Position numbers and translations under genes: made by a program. From Opitutales bacterium (GTDB lineage Bacteria; Verrucomicrobiota; Verrucomicrobiia; Opitutales; Oceanipulchritudinaceae), in the NCBI GenBank assembly GCA_020831485.1, contig JAFIGG010000019.1, positions 1 through 51,143 of the forward strand: a stretch of 51,143 bases of DNA. Reading direction: 5' to 3'. The notes beneath the pieces were generated by a model that was not told the origin of the DNA, did not search any database, and saw nothing but the letters and a program-made list of their open reading frames with translations. Positions 17,540 to 25,681 of the stretch are shown piece by piece. Numbering within the stretch: position 1 is the first letter of the stretch; the number at the start of each line of letters is the position of its first letter.

Positions 17540-18055
17540 TTAGCGGGATGCCTGTTTGCGCCTGGGGCGAAAGTTCATCCAGACATAAATCAGCGCTCCC
17601 ACAACGATGCCGCAGTCGGCAAAATTGAAGGTTGGCCAGCGGTAAAACTGCAGGTCGACATCCAGGAAATCGATTACCCGACCGTGGACGAGACGGTCCG
17701 TGGTGTTGCCGACTATACCGGAAATGATCAAGCCAAATGAAATTTGCCCTTGAAGGGTGTGCAGTTCGAGGTCTCGGCGCAGCAGGTAAATGGCGATCAA
17801 AGATAGCAGGCCGAGCGCGATCAGCACATGGCCGTAGTCGCTGAACAACCCCCAGGCCGCGCCATAATTGGTCGCGTAGACGAGATTGAAAACCCCCGGG
17901 ATGACCTCCATGCCGCCGTGCGGAGGGTAGAGGCCGTGGCTGAAGCCCGAATGGGCTACGATCCAGTATTTGCTGAGCTGGTCGAGGGGTAGGAGTACGC
18001 CGACGATAAGCCAGAGCGTTCTGTAGCGATACAGATTCTCAGTTATCGTTGTCAT
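17540..18055 (-). CDS. lspA: Lipoprotein signal peptidase (signal peptidase II)
   Basis: A 171-residue inner-membrane aspartyl peptidase that cleaves prolipoproteins after lipidation. Four hydrophobic segments are seen (about 13-30, 63-92, 104-117, 148-160). The conserved regions are 'PLDQLSKYWI', 'GIVGNTTDRLVHGRVIDFLDV' and 'PTFNFADCGI'. The catalytic pair is D129 (VIDF) and D147 (FADC). The ATG at 18055 (MTTITENLYRYRTLW) overlaps the end of the DksA-like gene by 17 bases, so the two are translationally coupled. An upstream ATG at 18061 is possible. The order ileS – DksA-like – lspA recalls the ileS-lspA operon of many bacteria. Confidence 0.95.
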   Translation of the reverse strand: MTTITENLYRYRTLWLIVGVLLPLDQLSKYWIVAHSGFSHGLYPPHGGMEVIPGVFNLVYATNYGAAWGLFSDYGHVLIALGLLSLIAIYLLRRDLELHTLQGQISFGLIISGIVGNTTDRLVHGRVIDFLDVDLQFYRWPTFNFADCGIVVGALIYVWMNFRPRRKQASR

Positions 18056-18932
18056 CGTCATTGAATGAAATCGCATCGGCTGATCCCTCATTGAGAAAGG
18101 CACCGGTGCGCTGAACACGACGACGGGCATTCATTTCATGCTGACGCTGACCTTCGAGTGAAAAACGGGTGAAGGGCACGGCCTCCAGGCGCTCTGCATT
18201 GATCGGCTTTCCGGTCTCTTCGCAGACTCCGTAGCTGCCCCGATAGATTCGCTGAATAGCGGCCTCGATCTCGTTCAGGGCTTCCTGTTCGCTGGACAAC
18301 AGACTGAGGGCGAAATCCCGGTCAAAGTTGTCCGTGCCCGCATCCGCTGAGGTTACAATGTCTCCCGCATCTTCCTTTTGCGACCGCTTGAGCGTTTCGC
18401 TGGAGTGCATGTTCAGTTCATCCTTTACCTGCTTGCGCAGCTCGACCAGCAGGTCGTAGTAGTGCTGCCATTTTTCCGGAACCTGCTTGCTGGCTGGTTG
18501 ACTGCTGCCGAGTCCGAGAATGTCGTTCAGCGAGGCGGCCGCGTGTTTGCTCTTCTGCACCGGAATGTCGTCGGCAACCGTCTTTTTGACAGGCTTCTCG
18601 GCTTTTACTGCCTTCGGCTTGTTTGGTTTTGCGGTGTCTTTTTCCTGGAACTGCTTCTTTTTAAGTATTTCGCGAACGTGATCCAGTGTAAAGGCAGAGG
18701 GAGCGCTCTTGCGATTGGCGTTGCTGCCCGCGGTTCCACCGTCGTCTTTCTGGCTCTTCTTCGCCCGGACGCGGTCAATTGCTGCCTTTGCCGCTTTTGT
18801 CGTGGAACTTGAGGTGCTGGCCGTCTTTTTCTCCGCTTTCTTTTGTGCTACATTCTTGCGGGCGGTCTTGGGCTTGGCGGCAGACTGCTTAACGGCGGAC
18901 TTTTTGGCGGCGGACTTTTTCTTGGCTGACAT
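18039..18932 (-). CDS. DksA/TraR-like protein with long Lys/Ala-rich N-terminal tail
   Basis: A 297-residue protein in two parts. Residues 1 to about 130 are a basic, low-complexity tail rich in Lys, Ala and Ser ('MSAKKKSAAKKSAVKQ', 'AKPKTARKNVAQKKAEKK'), like the histone-H1-type tails of some bacterial nucleoid proteins. Residues about 150-265 follow the DksA/TraR pattern: a coiled coil, then 'IYRGSYGVCEETGKPINAER' and 'LEAVPFTRFSLEGQR'. Of the four zinc cysteines only C237 remains; the others read T240, S258 and G261. The tail ends with acidic DDDNDN. DksA-type proteins bind RNA polymerase through its secondary channel. Here zinc binding is probably lost and DNA or RNA contact by the tail is likely. 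It sits between ileS and lspA. Confidence 0.8.
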   Translation of the reverse strand: MSAKKKSAAKKSAVKQSAAKPKTARKNVAQKKAEKKTASTSSSTTKAAKAAIDRVRAKKSQKDDGGTAGSNANRKSAPSAFTLDHVREILKKKQFQEKDTAKPNKPKAVKAEKPVKKTVADDIPVQKSKHAAASLNDILGLGSSQPASKQVPEKWQHYYDLLVELRKQVKDELNMHSSETLKRSQKEDAGDIVTSADAGTDNFDRDFALSLLSSEQEALNEIEAAIQRIYRGSYGVCEETGKPINAERLEAVPFTRFSLEGQRQHEMNARRRVQRTGAFLNEGSADAISFNDDDNDN

Positions 18933-18974
18933 ACGGGTGGATATCGAAGGTTGGAAGTTGAAATGGATATACAA

Positions 18975-21770
18975 TCAGGAAATGGACTCAATCGCCTCCG
19001 CACAGCGGGGGCAGACTGCTCCCATAGATGTTTCAGTGAGAGCAGGGACAGTTCTCCAGCAGCGTGGGCAGCGTTCCCCTTCGGCCTTGGAAGCCGAAAC
19101 GGACAATGCTTCGGCGTCGGCGCTCAGGTTCAGCTCCACTTGCGATACGATAAAAAGCTCGGCCAGATCGCTGCTGTATTCGCGCAAAAGGCGTCCTTCA
19201 GTGGAGGCTGGATCGACGGTGAAATGAATCGCACCCTCGATTGATTTGCCAATCACTTTTTCGGCACGCAAGGCCTCCAGCTTCTCGTTGACCTGGTCAC
19301 GGATCTCCAGAAGGGCCTCGACATCCTCGTTCAGGTCCTTTGCCAGCCACTCGGCGGGAACTTCAGGCCAGGACTGCTGGTGAATTGAGCTTTCCGCGGT
19401 GGCTTCGCCGGATTGGCGGTAGCTCCAGACTTCGTCCGTGGTAAACACCAAAATCGGGGCCCACAGACGATTAAGGGATTCCAGGTGATGGTAGATTACG
19501 GTCTGGGCGGAACGCCGGTCCTTGCCATCGTGGCGGAAGGTGTAGAGGCGGTCCTTGAGGAAGTCATGATATCGGGCGGACAGAGTGACCGTGTAAAAAC
19601 GGTTCATCAACTGGAAGACCCGGTGGAATTCATATTTTCGGTAGGCTTCGGTCACGCTTTCGACCAATTCCCCAAGCTGGTGAAGAGCCCAGCGGTCGAG
19701 CGGATTCAGCTCGCTGGCCGGCAGCAGGTCTTTGGCCGGATCAAAGTCATACAGGTTGCCAACTTGAAAACGGAAGGTATTTCGGACCGTGCGGTAGGCA
19801 TCAGCCGAGCCTTTCATGATTTCCGCGGAAATGGCGACGTCGTTGCGGTAATCGGTGGAAGCCACCCAGAGGCGGAGGATGTCTGCGCCGTACTGCTTGA
19901 TCAGTTCAAGCGGCGAGATCACGTTGCCCTCGGATTTGGACATGGCTTTACCTTTGCCATCAAGAACGAAGCCGTGGGTCAGCACTGCCCTGAAGGGGGC
20001 TGTGTCGTGGGCGCCGATAGCCGTCAATAAAGCGCTTTGGAACCAACCGCGGTGCTGGTCACTGCCTTCCAAATAGAGATCGGCGGGAAAAGACAGGCGG
20101 GAATCCTGCTTTAGCACAGCTGTGTGGCTGGCCCCGGAATCGAACCACACGTCGAGAATATCGAATTCCTTTTCAAAGTCGTCGGCAGAGGACTCACCGG
20201 TTGCTTCATAAACAAATCCATCCGGCAGAAAGCTTTCAAGGGGTTCGGTATACCAGGCGTCGGTACCTTTTTCGGCAACGATCTTGATGAAGTTAGCGAT
20301 CAATTCTGCATTGAGAATCGATTCGCCGGTCTTCCTCGAGCGAATGGAGGGAATGGGCACACCCCAGTGACGCTGGCGGCTGAGGCACCATTCGGGACGG
20401 CGTTCAACCATGCCACGGATGCGGTCATAGCCCCAGCGTGGGATCCACTCCACGGATTCGTCGATGGCTTTCAGCGCCTTTTCGCGGACACCGCCTTCAG
20501 CTAGTTCCATGAACCATTGCTCGGTAGCGCGGAAGATAATGGGCTTTTTGCTGCGCCAGCTGAAGGGGTAATCGTGTTCGACCGTCGTGTGGCCGAGTAG
20601 GAAACCGGCTTCCCTGAGGCGATCGACAATCTTCAGGTTGGCATCGAAAACAAATTCGCCGGCCATGTCCGGAAATTCTTCGGTGTAACAGCCGCGGGCA
20701 TCGACCGGGCAGAACATCGGCAAGCCGTAGCGGGCGCCGATGACAAAGTCGTCCGCACCGTGCCCCGGGGCGGTGTGCACGCAACCGGTTCCCTGTTCGA
20801 GGGTCACGTGCTCGCCGAGCATGACGAGGCTTTCTTTGTCCTTGAAAATGGGGTGTTCGGCAACGGCGCGATCCCATTCGGTCGCCTTGCAGCTGCGCAC
20901 GACTTCGAGGCTGCCGAGTTCACAGGCTTCCTCGAAGGATTCGCGCAATCCTTCTGCGACTATAAAATAACGATCATTGGCGGCCCGCAGCACGACGTAG
21001 TTCAACTCCGGGTGGAGCGAGATGCCCAGATTGGCAGGCATGGTCCAGGGCGTCGTTGTCCAGATGACAAAGGACACATCGTTCAGGCCCTGAAGTGAAG
21101 GGTAGCTTGAGGAATCCTTGAGCCGCATCGCCACGTAAATCGAAGGCGATTTTTTGCGGTGGTATTCGATTTCCGCCTCGGCCAGTGCGGTGCGAAATAC
21201 GGTGTCCCAATGCACGGCCTTGTATCCCTTGCGCACCAGGCCCTTGTCGACCAGTGCATGCAACACTTTCAGAATGCCGACTTCATAATCCGGATTGACT
21301 GTACTGTAGGGCTGGTCCCAGTCGCCAAGAATACCGAGCCGCTTGAATTGCTGACGCTGGGTTTCAATCCATTCTTGTGCGTAGCTGTGACAGAGCCTGC
21401 GCAGCTCGACCGGATCCATGTCGTGAATCTTATCGCCTATGCGCTTGAGAATCTGCTGCTCAATGGGCAAGCCGTGGCAATCCCAGCCGGGGACATAGGG
21501 AACATAGTGTCCCTCCATGGTGCGGAAGCGCAGAATCAGGTCCTTCAGGATCTTGTTCAGGGCGTGGCCCATGTGGATGTCGCCGTTGGCGTAGGGCGGG
21601 CCATCGTGAAGGATAAAAGACGGGTCCGAGCGGTGTTCCTCTATAATTTGCTGATAGAGGTTTTTATCTTCCCATAGGCTGAGGCGTGCAGGTTCGCGTT
21701 TGGCAAGATCGCCGCGCATCGGGAATGCGGTCTTGGGCAGGTTGAGGGTGTCTTTCAGTTCCATTGCCAT
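18975..21770 (-). CDS. ileS: Isoleucyl-tRNA synthetase
   Basis: A 931-residue class I synthetase, close to the usual 930-940. The HIGH motif is 'HDGPPYANGDIHMGHAL', the KMSKS motif is 'GKAMSKSEGNVI', and the editing domain lies between. 'HRGWFQSALLTAIG' and the C-terminal zinc finger 'CPRCWRTV' ... 'CPRCAEAI' mark it as the bacterial (IleRS1) form. The ATG at 21770 is taken (MAMELKDTLNLPKTAFPMRG); a second ATG lies 6 bases later. The gene starts about 90 bases after the tyrS stop and leads the DksA-like and lspA genes. A candidate promoter lies at 21817-21846. Confidence 0.97.
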   Translation of the reverse strand: MAMELKDTLNLPKTAFPMRGDLAKREPARLSLWEDKNLYQQIIEEHRSDPSFILHDGPPYANGDIHMGHALNKILKDLILRFRTMEGHYVPYVPGWDCHGLPIEQQILKRIGDKIHDMDPVELRRLCHSYAQEWIETQRQQFKRLGILGDWDQPYSTVNPDYEVGILKVLHALVDKGLVRKGYKAVHWDTVFRTALAEAEIEYHRKKSPSIYVAMRLKDSSSYPSLQGLNDVSFVIWTTTPWTMPANLGISLHPELNYVVLRAANDRYFIVAEGLRESFEEACELGSLEVVRSCKATEWDRAVAEHPIFKDKESLVMLGEHVTLEQGTGCVHTAPGHGADDFVIGARYGLPMFCPVDARGCYTEEFPDMAGEFVFDANLKIVDRLREAGFLLGHTTVEHDYPFSWRSKKPIIFRATEQWFMELAEGGVREKALKAIDESVEWIPRWGYDRIRGMVERRPEWCLSRQRHWGVPIPSIRSRKTGESILNAELIANFIKIVAEKGTDAWYTEPLESFLPDGFVYEATGESSADDFEKEFDILDVWFDSGASHTAVLKQDSRLSFPADLYLEGSDQHRGWFQSALLTAIGAHDTAPFRAVLTHGFVLDGKGKAMSKSEGNVISPLELIKQYGADILRLWVASTDYRNDVAISAEIMKGSADAYRTVRNTFRFQVGNLYDFDPAKDLLPASELNPLDRWALHQLGELVESVTEAYRKYEFHRVFQLMNRFYTVTLSARYHDFLKDRLYTFRHDGKDRRSAQTVIYHHLESLNRLWAPILVFTTDEVWSYRQSGEATAESSIHQQSWPEVPAEWLAKDLNEDVEALLEIRDQVNEKLEALRAEKVIGKSIEGAIHFTVDPASTEGRLLREYSSDLAELFIVSQVELNLSADAEALSVSASKAEGERCPRCWRTVPALTETSMGAVCPRCAEAIESIS

Positions 21771-21816
21771 GGGAATTCGGTCGGTATATTTGGATGTCAG
21801 CGCTCTTCGCAGGCGC

Positions 21817-21846
21817 ACTAAATGTGCATGCTGACTGTCAAGTCAA
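21817..21846 (-). promoter_or_regulatory. Candidate sigma-70-type promoter for ileS
   Basis: On the minus strand, TTGACT (21846-21841) is followed after 18 bases by TTTAGT (21822-21817), about 50 bases before the ileS ATG. The -35 match is good (5 of 6) and the -10 match is moderate (4 of 6). A second TTGACA overlaps the first, but with only 13 bases to the same -10. No T-box-like leader is seen in the roughly 90-base gap. The call rests on two hexamers only. Confidence 0.3.
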
Positions 21847-21861
21847 GCGCAGCCTTTGATT

Positions 21862-23040
21862 TCAGGGGTCGATGCGGAAGAAAATACGTTTTCCAGCCTG
21901 AATGATTCGGGCGGAATCGGGTCTGGCGATGGTTGCCATGGGCTCCTGCATGCGAACATCGTCAACCTTCACGGAGCCTTGCTCGATCAGTCGGCGGGCT
22001 TCTTTTTTGCTGGCGAACAACTGGCTGCCGGCTAGGAGGTTCACCAGAGTCTGCTCGTCACCATCGGCCAGCTGAGCCCAGCTGAGGGCTGGCATGTCGT
22101 CGGGCAATTGATTCTGGGAGAAAACTTTTTCAAACTGCTCGCGCTCGTGCTGGCCCGTACCTTCGCCGTGAATGCGGTCGGTGAGGGCGACGGCCAGCTG
22201 CTTTTTGCCGTCCATCGGGTGCAGCTTTTTCAGTTCGCGAACGCTATCCTCGGTTTTGAGCAGGAGCAAGCGGTAGTAGTCCCACATGATCTCGTCGGAA
22301 ATCGACATCACCTTGCCGAACAGGTCGCGCGGACTGTCGTTGAAGGCGATAAAATTGTCGTAGGATTTCGACATCTTGCGCACGCCATCGGTGCCGACGA
22401 GCAGCGGCAGGGTCAGCACGGCCTGTTCCGGTTGCCCGGCTTCCTTTTGTAACTGGCGGCCGACCAAGCAATTGAAGGTCTGGTCGGTGCCACCAAGTTC
22501 GACGTCGGATTCTATCATCAGCGAATCGTAGCCCTGAACGAGCGGGTAGAGGAATTCGATGATGGAAATCGGGGTGTTGGACTGGTAACGCTTGGAAAAG
22601 TCGTCGCGTTCCAGCATGCGCGCAACCGTCATTTTGCGGGCGAGGCGGAGGCAGTCGTCGAAGGACATCTTGTCAAACCACTCGCTGTTGTAGCGCACAG
22701 TGGTCTTTTCCGGATCGAGAATGCGGTAGGCCTGCTCCACATAGGTTTCGGCATTGGCTTTGATCTCCTCCTCGCTGAGCACGGGCCGTGTAGAAGAGCG
22801 GCCGGAGGGGTCGCCGATGCGGGTGGTGAAGTCGCCGATAATGAGTGTGGCCCGGTGTCCGAGGTCCTGGAATTGCCGGAGCTTGTTGAACACCACCATG
22901 TGGCCGAAGGTCAGGTCGGGTCGGGTCGGGTCGACGCCCAGTTTCACGTTCAGGCATTTGCCAGCTGTGAGGCGCTCGACCAAAGACTCCTCACCATACA
23001 GCTGATCCGCATTTTGTTTGATGATCTCGATCGCATTCAT
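21862..23040 (-). CDS. tyrS: Tyrosyl-tRNA synthetase
   Basis: A 392-residue class I synthetase. The HIGH-like site is in 'LGVDPTRPDLTFGHMVVFNK'. 'LIIGDFTTRIGDPSGRSSTR' and 'ELGGTDQTFNCLVGRQLQ' are tyrosine-family motifs. KMSKS reads 'GVRKMSKSYDNFI'. An S4 RNA-binding domain closes the protein (about 330-392, 'FASKKEARRLIEQGSVKVDD'). The TFGH form and the KMSKS sequence place it with the TyrZ-like (TyrRS2) group rather than E. coli TyrS; I infer this from memory. The ATG at 23040 fits the family start (MNAIEIIKQNADQLYGEESL). It is divergent from the coiled-coil gene at 23152. Confidence 0.96.
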   Translation of the reverse strand: MNAIEIIKQNADQLYGEESLVERLTAGKCLNVKLGVDPTRPDLTFGHMVVFNKLRQFQDLGHRATLIIGDFTTRIGDPSGRSSTRPVLSEEEIKANAETYVEQAYRILDPEKTTVRYNSEWFDKMSFDDCLRLARKMTVARMLERDDFSKRYQSNTPISIIEFLYPLVQGYDSLMIESDVELGGTDQTFNCLVGRQLQKEAGQPEQAVLTLPLLVGTDGVRKMSKSYDNFIAFNDSPRDLFGKVMSISDEIMWDYYRLLLLKTEDSVRELKKLHPMDGKKQLAVALTDRIHGEGTGQHEREQFEKVFSQNQLPDDMPALSWAQLADGDEQTLVNLLAGSQLFASKKEARRLIEQGSVKVDDVRMQEPMATIARPDSARIIQAGKRIFFRIDP

Positions 23041-23151
23041 GAAAAGCGCGCAGCATGCTGCTCTTGGAGAACTTTGCAAGAACTTAGACCCTGTTTCAGG
23101 GGGCCAAAGGTTTTCGCTGATTCAGCTTGAGCCGAAGGGCCGGCTTACGCC

Positions 23152-24435
23152 ATGCTGCCGCTTTTGAAAATGAAGCTGCGCCATCTCCAACCTGGATTGA
23201 AAATCCTTCTGCTTTTCGGACTCACTCCCTTACTTTGGGGTGAATCGGTTGAATGGGTCTTTGAGGGCCGGATCTGGCAAATGGATCCTGATCTTGAAGC
23301 AGTCTACGGCACTGATGCGGTGTTCTCCGGAAGCCTGCAGACCTCGATTTTCGAGCCCTACGCAACTGGTGATCTGGCCGGAGGCGAGTCTTTCGAGGGA
23401 GGCATCCTGGGCGCGGAGCTCACTTTGGACCGCAATCATCTGGTCTTACTGCAGGGAATTCAGGGTGAGGAATGGCCAATAGTGGATCTTAGGCCTGGAG
23501 TAGAGACGGATGCGCTGGTTTTTATTGTGCCTCTGCAAACGCTGGTCGCTGCGGATGAGTGGCAGGTTGTCTGGCTCGAGTTGGGATTACACGGCCCGGG
23601 TGGTCAGCTTTTGCCGGCGGGCATCGCCTGGCCGGATTGGACGGCTGAGTTCAATTGGGACTGGGCCTGGTTTCGCCTCAGTTTCAGCGCTCCCGACGTT
23701 GAAGAAAGGCGCGTGATCGAGGGTGGGCTGGACGTGTTCGCAGCGGTGGAGGAGCCGTTGACGCCCGAGCTCGAACTTGAGCGTATGCGCCTTTTGCTTG
23801 CCGACCTTGCGCTTGATTTGGACGAGCGGGATCTCATGATCCTGGATTTGCAGGATCAGCTTGCCGCTGCGGATGAACGCATTGCCGGTTTGAACCGCAC
23901 CCTGGATCGTGTCTGGGAAGACCAGGACCGCTTGCGGGCTGAGCGCGATCGGCTGTTGGAAGTGAAGCCGCTCGGAGACGATGAGGCTTGGCAGCAGCGC
24001 CTCGCTGAGAAGGAGGCAGAGTTGGCCTTGCTGGATGAATCTTACCGGAACCTGCAGGAGGACTTTGAACAGCTGCGCTATGCCTACCAGGATGCGGACG
24101 GCGAACGCAGGCGCCTGCGCTATGAAACAGAGAGTTTGCGCGATGCCCTGGAACAGGAGCGTTCGATTCGGCGCATGGCCCAGGATCGTCAGGGCCTGAG
24201 CGGTCTGGGTGGCCAGAGCGGATCCTCGGAAACGGAAGTGGAGGAAAATCCGAATTTCCGGATGGTGGAACACCCCTTGGTTGTGCAGCCGGTTGGCGGA
24301 TCCGCAACGGGTAATTCGGTTCAGGTCGAAGAACGTTCCGAGTTGCCGTCGGTGGAAGATGAATCCCCGGCCTTCGAGGAGTCGCACGGTTTCAGGCGTG
24401 CTCTGCAACGCCGCCGCGGTCCGCGGAGCCGCTGA
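23152..24435 (+). CDS. Secreted coiled-coil protein of unknown function
   Basis: A 427-residue protein I do not recognise. It starts with a signal-like segment ('PGLKILLLFGLTPLLWGES', cleavage near residue 31; an in-frame ATG at 23170 is an alternative start). Residues about 33-195 form a compact beta-rich region with many Trp and Asp. Residues about 205-345 form a strong coiled coil ('LELERMRLLLADLALDLDER', 'LEVKPLGDDEAWQQRLAEKE'). The last 80 residues are low-complexity and end in a basic RRALQRRRGPRSR. It is likely exported and structural. It is followed after 21 bases by the inositol-monophosphatase-like gene on the same strand. Confidence 0.55.
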   Translation: MLPLLKMKLRHLQPGLKILLLFGLTPLLWGESVEWVFEGRIWQMDPDLEAVYGTDAVFSGSLQTSIFEPYATGDLAGGESFEGGILGAELTLDRNHLVLLQGIQGEEWPIVDLRPGVETDALVFIVPLQTLVAADEWQVVWLELGLHGPGGQLLPAGIAWPDWTAEFNWDWAWFRLSFSAPDVEERRVIEGGLDVFAAVEEPLTPELELERMRLLLADLALDLDERDLMILDLQDQLAAADERIAGLNRTLDRVWEDQDRLRAERDRLLEVKPLGDDEAWQQRLAEKEAELALLDESYRNLQEDFEQLRYAYQDADGERRRLRYETESLRDALEQERSIRRMAQDRQGLSGLGGQSGSSETEVEENPNFRMVEHPLVVQPVGGSATGNSVQVEERSELPSVEDESPAFEESHGFRRALQRRRGPRSR

Positions 24436-24456
24436 GCTGGTAAGCCCGGTTTTTAT

Positions 24457-25269
24457 ATGGATACGAGCCTACGCCATCGCGTGAATGCCGGCCGCGAAGC
24501 GGTGAAAAATCAGCTGCGTTTCTTCCGCCAGCAGTTTGGGGCCGTCCTGAGTGAATGGAAGTCCGACGACACCCGCGTAACTTTTGCCGATTTTGCGATT
24601 TCCGAGAAGGTGTTCAAGGAATTGCGGCAGTCCTTCCCGGAAGATCATTTCTGCTCGGAGGAATCCAATCCAAGTGACGAAGTCATTCAGCTGAGCAGCC
24701 GCTACAGCTGGGTGCTCGATCCGATTGATGGCACTAACAATTATGCGCTCGGGATCGCTTTTTGCGCCATATCGCTTGCGCTGTTGAAGGACGGCGAACC
24801 GGTCTTTGGGCTGATTTACGACTTCAGCCGTGATGAATTGATCCAGGGCGGTCCGGGTTTTGGGATCCAGCGCGGAAATGGTCCCTGGCGTTTGCCGGCG
24901 GCGGCACCTCTGGAAGAGCGCTCCGCTGTTGTGGGAGCGCATTTTCCGTTCCCTCCGGAACATTTACCTGCACTTGCGCCTCTGTTGGGGAGATTCCGCT
25001 TGCGTAGCTTCGGCAGTGGCGCCCTCAACCTGGCTTACACCGCGCTTGGTGTGCTGGATGGGTGCATCGACTTCAAGGTCAAGGTTTGGGACATAGCCGC
25101 AGCGGTGGCCCTGATCCGAACAACGGATAGGCAATTGTTCTTCATGGATGCGCAGCCCTTCCCCCTGCGCGAGTTTCATGCAGAGGCTCCGACCATTCGC
25201 TACATTGCCGGCAGTCCGGCCTTTGTGGACTGGATGCGACTCAACTGTCCCTTGCCGCAAGGAACCTGA
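24457..25269 (+). CDS. Inositol-monophosphatase-family phosphatase
   Basis: A 270-residue Mg-dependent phosphatase of the IMPase/CysQ/SuhB superfamily. Motifs are in order: 'SDDTRVTFADFAISEKV', 'FCSEESNPSDE' (E69), 'WVLDPIDGTNNYALGI' (D88, D91, G, T) and 'CIDFKVKVWDIAAAVALI' (WD motif). Substrates of the family include inositol phosphates, 3'-phosphoadenosine 5'-phosphate, fructose-1,6-bisphosphate and histidinol phosphate. The sequence does not decide between them, and histidinol-phosphatase or CysQ roles remain open. Its 3' end overlaps the convergent aroQ by 29 bases. Confidence 0.88.
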   Translation: MDTSLRHRVNAGREAVKNQLRFFRQQFGAVLSEWKSDDTRVTFADFAISEKVFKELRQSFPEDHFCSEESNPSDEVIQLSSRYSWVLDPIDGTNNYALGIAFCAISLALLKDGEPVFGLIYDFSRDELIQGGPGFGIQRGNGPWRLPAAAPLEERSAVVGAHFPFPPEHLPALAPLLGRFRLRSFGSGALNLAYTALGVLDGCIDFKVKVWDIAAAVALIRTTDRQLFFMDAQPFPLREFHAEAPTIRYIAGSPAFVDWMRLNCPLPQGT

Positions 25270-25678
25270 GCGCGGCGCTGTAGCCCTCCAGGCCCAATCC
25301 GGCAATTTGCCCGATGCAGGCACCCGCAGTGTAGGAATGGCGGCGGAAGCGTTCGCGGCGATGGATGTTGGAAATGTGGACTTCAATCCAGTCAATACCG
25401 CTGCCGGAGAGTGCATCGCGCAGGGCGACACTGGTGTGGGTGAAACCGGCCGGATTGATAATGCCGGCATTGAAACCATCGCCGGCAATTCGGCTGATTT
25501 CGTCGATCAGCGCTCCCTCATGGTTGCTTTGGAAACAGTGCAGCGCGAAGCCGAGCGCCTCGGCTTCGGCGATCATACGGGATTCCAGTTCCTTCAGGCT
25601 CATGCTGCCGTATATTTCCGGTTCACGTTTGCCGAGGCGGTCAAGATTTGGGCCATTGAGGAGAGCGATCTTTTTCAT
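25241..25678 (-). CDS. aroQ: 3-dehydroquinate dehydratase, type II
   Basis: A 145-residue shikimate-pathway enzyme, the usual type II length. It opens with 'KKIALLNGPNLDRLGKREPE' and 'IYGSMSLKELE' (catalytic Tyr in the flexible lid). 'FQSNHEGALIDEI', 'INPAGFTHTSVALRDAL' and 'IEVHISNIHRRERFRRHSY' (catalytic His) follow. The ATG at 25678 is 3 bases after the stop of the secreted 418-residue protein upstream, so both are probably on one transcript. The 3' end overlaps the convergent phosphatase gene. Confidence 0.96.
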   Translation of the reverse strand: MKKIALLNGPNLDRLGKREPEIYGSMSLKELESRMIAEAEALGFALHCFQSNHEGALIDEISRIAGDGFNAGIINPAGFTHTSVALRDALSGSGIDWIEVHISNIHRRERFRRHSYTAGACIGQIAGLGLEGYSAALRFLAARDS

Positions 25679-25681
25679 AAT

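Noticed and set aside
21771-21861. T-box riboswitch before ileS
   Set aside because: The gap is under 100 bases and lacks the specifier stem and conserved T-box sequence.
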